Below, piece after piece: positions 5,244-6,650 of a DNA stretch of 6,650 nucleotides. The stretch is from the NCBI GenBank assembly GCA_018901555.1, contig JAHIER010000021.1, forward strand, positions 1 to 6,650. The letters are read 5' to 3'. The stretch comes from Patescibacteria group bacterium. Lineage in GTDB: Bacteria > Patescibacteriota > Minisyncoccia > UBA9983. Each line of letters starts with the position of its first letter. The first letter of the stretch is position 1. A program made the translations under genes and the position numbers. The notes beneath the pieces are model-generated. The model ran no database searches, was not told the DNA's origin, and saw nothing but the letters and a program-made list of their open reading frames with translations.

Positions 5244-6239
5244 ATGGAAATGGAAAAAGTTATATTAACCGGAATGAGACCTACTGGCACTCTGCATTTA
5301 GGCCACTATTTTGGAGTAATTCCAGAACTTCTAAAACTGCAAAACGAAGGTAGCCGGCTTTTTCTTATGATCGCTGATTTACATGCTCTAACAACTCTAA
5401 AACACACTAAAAATATTGGCAAAGATTCTCTATCTTTAGCTACTATGTATCTAGCTGCTGGTATTAACCCACAAAAATCAACAATTTTTATCCAATCTCA
5501 AATTCCGGAACATTCTGAACTTGCTATTATTCTGTCTATGATAACTCCTGTACCAATGTTAGAACTTAATCCTACATACAAAGAAATGAAAGAAGAAACT
5601 TCCAATCTTATAAAAAATAATCTGGGCCTGTTGGCTTATCCCGTGCTTCAGGCTGCTGATATTTTAGTTTACAAAGCCACTCATGTGCCTGTAGGCAAAG
5701 ATCAAGAACCTCATCTTGAAATTACACGCGAAATTGCCAGAAAATTTAATAGCAGATTCGGCAATATTTTTCCTGAACCAAAAACTATTCTTCAAAAAGA
5801 ATCAAAAATTTTCTCTTTACAAAATCCGGATAAAAAAATGTCTAAATCTCACGGAGAAAAAACATATATTTCCTTACTTGATATACCGGAAGAAATCAGC
5901 AAAAAAATAAAAACAGCCGTGACTGATTCCGGCAAGGAAATTAAATATGATGAAAAAAAGAAGCCAGCTGTTTCTAATCTTTTAACAATTTATAGCTTGT
6001 TTTTTGAAAAGCCCATAAAAGAAATTGAAAAAATATATAAAGATAAAGGATATGCGGAATTCAAAAAAGACCTGGCGGAAATTATTATCAATAAACTGGC
6101 GCCCTTGCAAAAAAGATTTAAAGAAATTGAAAATAATCCTTCTTTAATAAAATCTATTTTAGAATCAGGAGCAAAAGAAGCAAAGAAAAACGCCTCGCAA
6201 ACTATGGAGGCGGTAAAAAGAAAAATAGGGTTTGTTTAA
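5244..6239 (+). CDS. trpS: Tryptophanyl-tRNA synthetase
   Basis: A 331-residue class I aminoacyl-tRNA synthetase of the usual bacterial TrpRS length. It attaches Trp to tRNA-Trp using ATP, in the cytoplasm. The HIGH-type motif is HLGHYFG (18-24) after ILTGMRPTGTL. D45 in DLHALTT, YPVLQAADIL and VPVGKDQEPHLEI (from 148) fit the Trp/AMP pocket and Rossmann fold. KMSKS is at 198-202. The C-terminal helical anticodon-binding region is complete. The start is ATG 5244; ATG 5250 (residue 3) is a possible alternative, and neither has a Shine-Dalgarno sequence. The gene is 21 bases after RNase J, probably in the same transcript, although a -10-like TATTAT (5229-5234) without a clear -35 precedes it. 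It converges with a - strand gene, with 7 bases between stop codons. Confidence 0.96.
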   Translation: MEMEKVILTGMRPTGTLHLGHYFGVIPELLKLQNEGSRLFLMIADLHALTTLKHTKNIGKDSLSLATMYLAAGINPQKSTIFIQSQIPEHSELAIILSMITPVPMLELNPTYKEMKEETSNLIKNNLGLLAYPVLQAADILVYKATHVPVGKDQEPHLEITREIARKFNSRFGNIFPEPKTILQKESKIFSLQNPDKKMSKSHGEKTYISLLDIPEEISKKIKTAVTDSGKEIKYDEKKKPAVSNLLTIYSLFFEKPIKEIEKIYKDKGYAEFKKDLAEIIINKLAPLQKRFKEIENNPSLIKSILESGAKEAKKNASQTMEAVKRKIGFV

Positions 6240-6246
6240 TTAAAAA

Positions 6247-6650
6247 TTATTTCTTTTTTGCAGAAAAAGAATCTACTAATTGAATTAAATCTTTTGGCAA
6301 AAATTCTCCTTTGACTAAAAACTTGTCAGCGCCTAATTCTACGGCTTTTTTAACCACTTCTTTTTCTCCATAACCGGAAAATATAACGATAGTTATATCT
6401 TTTTTATTTTTATCTTTTTTAATTTCTTCCAAAAATTTAAGGCTTTCGTTTTTATCTAAGGAAAAATTTTCTTTAGGCCCGGAAAGCATTAAATCTAAAA
6501 ATAATATGCATGGGCATGTTTCCGGATCATTCATTAATCTTCTGGCTTCTTCTATTGTTGAAACCACTTTAACATCATATAAATCTTCATCTCCATGCAC
6601 CCAAAAAATATCTTTAAAAAGAATTTTTATAAATTCATCATCATCCACTA
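6247..6650 (-). CDS. Stand-alone response-regulator receiver domain (5' end outside window)
   Basis: A receiver (CheY-like) domain with no output domain after it, 133 full codons visible. Counting from the first full codon (6648-6646): the acidic pocket is at the start (VDDDE), the phospho-acceptor is D52 in ILFLDLML, the switch residue is S91 in VIFSGYG, and the conserved Lys is K113 in DKFLVKGEF. All catalytic residues are present. The GTG at 6648-6646 encodes the Val of the usual LLVDDD motif rather than being the start, so about five to eight codons lie beyond the right edge. The loop after the acceptor Asp (SGPKENFSLDKNES) is longer than the usual MPGMDG. No kinase is in the window. It would act as a phosphorylation-dependent signalling partner. 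It ends 7 bases from the trpS stop, converging. Confidence 0.88.
   Translation of the reverse strand, partial: VDDDEFIKILFKDIFWVHGDEDLYDVKVVSTIEEARRLMNDPETCPCILFLDLMLSGPKENFSLDKNESLKFLEEIKKDKNKKDITIVIFSGYGEKEVVKKAVELGADKFLVKGEFLPKDLIQLVDSFSAKKK

Noticed and set aside
6251..6271. Hairpin TTCTTTTT / AAAAAGAA as a bidirectional terminator for trpS and the receiver gene
   Set aside because: It lies inside the receiver coding end, is entirely A-T except one pair, and no good T tract follows on the + strand.
6646..6648. GTG as the start of the receiver gene
   Set aside because: It corresponds to the Val of the conserved LLVDDD strand; a receiver starting there would lack its first beta strand, so the gene continues past the window edge.

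Overview
The window is AT-rich (roughly one third GC by eye) and very compact. Seven complete protein genes, one tRNA gene and two genes cut by the window edges fill it, and most gaps are under 25 bases. It looks like a Candidate Phyla Radiation bacterium (Patescibacteria, most likely the Parcubacteria side). The grounds are a small stand-alone SecG, an orphan peptide-binding protein held by an N-terminal membrane anchor, a cupin-type (archaeal-style) glucose-6-phosphate isomerase, an RNase J, and starts without Shine-Dalgarno sequences. UGA is not used as a sense codon in any of these genes, which argues against the recoded Absconditabacteria/Gracilibacteria. The lineage call is inference.

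Layout, left to right on the + strand: the 3' end of an unknown charged protein gene (to 131) and a strong intrinsic terminator (140-169); secG (195-422) behind a -10 box only 8 bases from its start; a membrane-anchored SBP_bac_5 peptide-binding protein (429-2180); a 135-base spacer with a weak terminator-like hairpin and a good sigma70-type promoter (2274-2302); a type II toxin-antitoxin pair, a 68-residue putative antitoxin (2316-2522) and a RelE-family toxin (2533-2823); cupin phosphoglucose isomerase (2831-3430); tRNA-Leu(CAG) (3434-3515); RNase J (3519-5222); trpS (5244-6239). On the - strand, converging on trpS with a 7-base gap, is a stand-alone response-regulator receiver (6247-6650) whose first codons lie outside the window. 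No stretch over 300 bases lacks a gene.

The most notable observation is a direct repeat at 2150-2179 and 2831-2860 (29 of 30 bases identical, decaying similarity for about 15 more). It flanks the toxin-antitoxin cassette. The right copy is the start of the isomerase gene; the left copy is the end of the peptide-binding-protein gene read in another frame. The repeat begins at the isomerase ATG and ends in the stop codon of the upstream gene. The simplest reading is that the two genes once overlapped by about 30 bases and that the cassette inserted at this overlap with duplication of it, leaving both genes whole. This appears to be a small insertion scar with a decayed isomerase 5' remnant still visible on the left.

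A second notable arrangement is tRNA-Leu lying 3 bases after the isomerase stop and 3 bases before the RNase J ATG. If the genes are co-transcribed, tRNA maturation would cut the transcript and leave an essentially leaderless RNase J mRNA. Functionally the window mixes secretion (SecG), nutrient capture, sugar metabolism, RNA processing and translation (tRNA-Leu, RNase J, TrpS), with an acquired toxin-antitoxin module inside the array.
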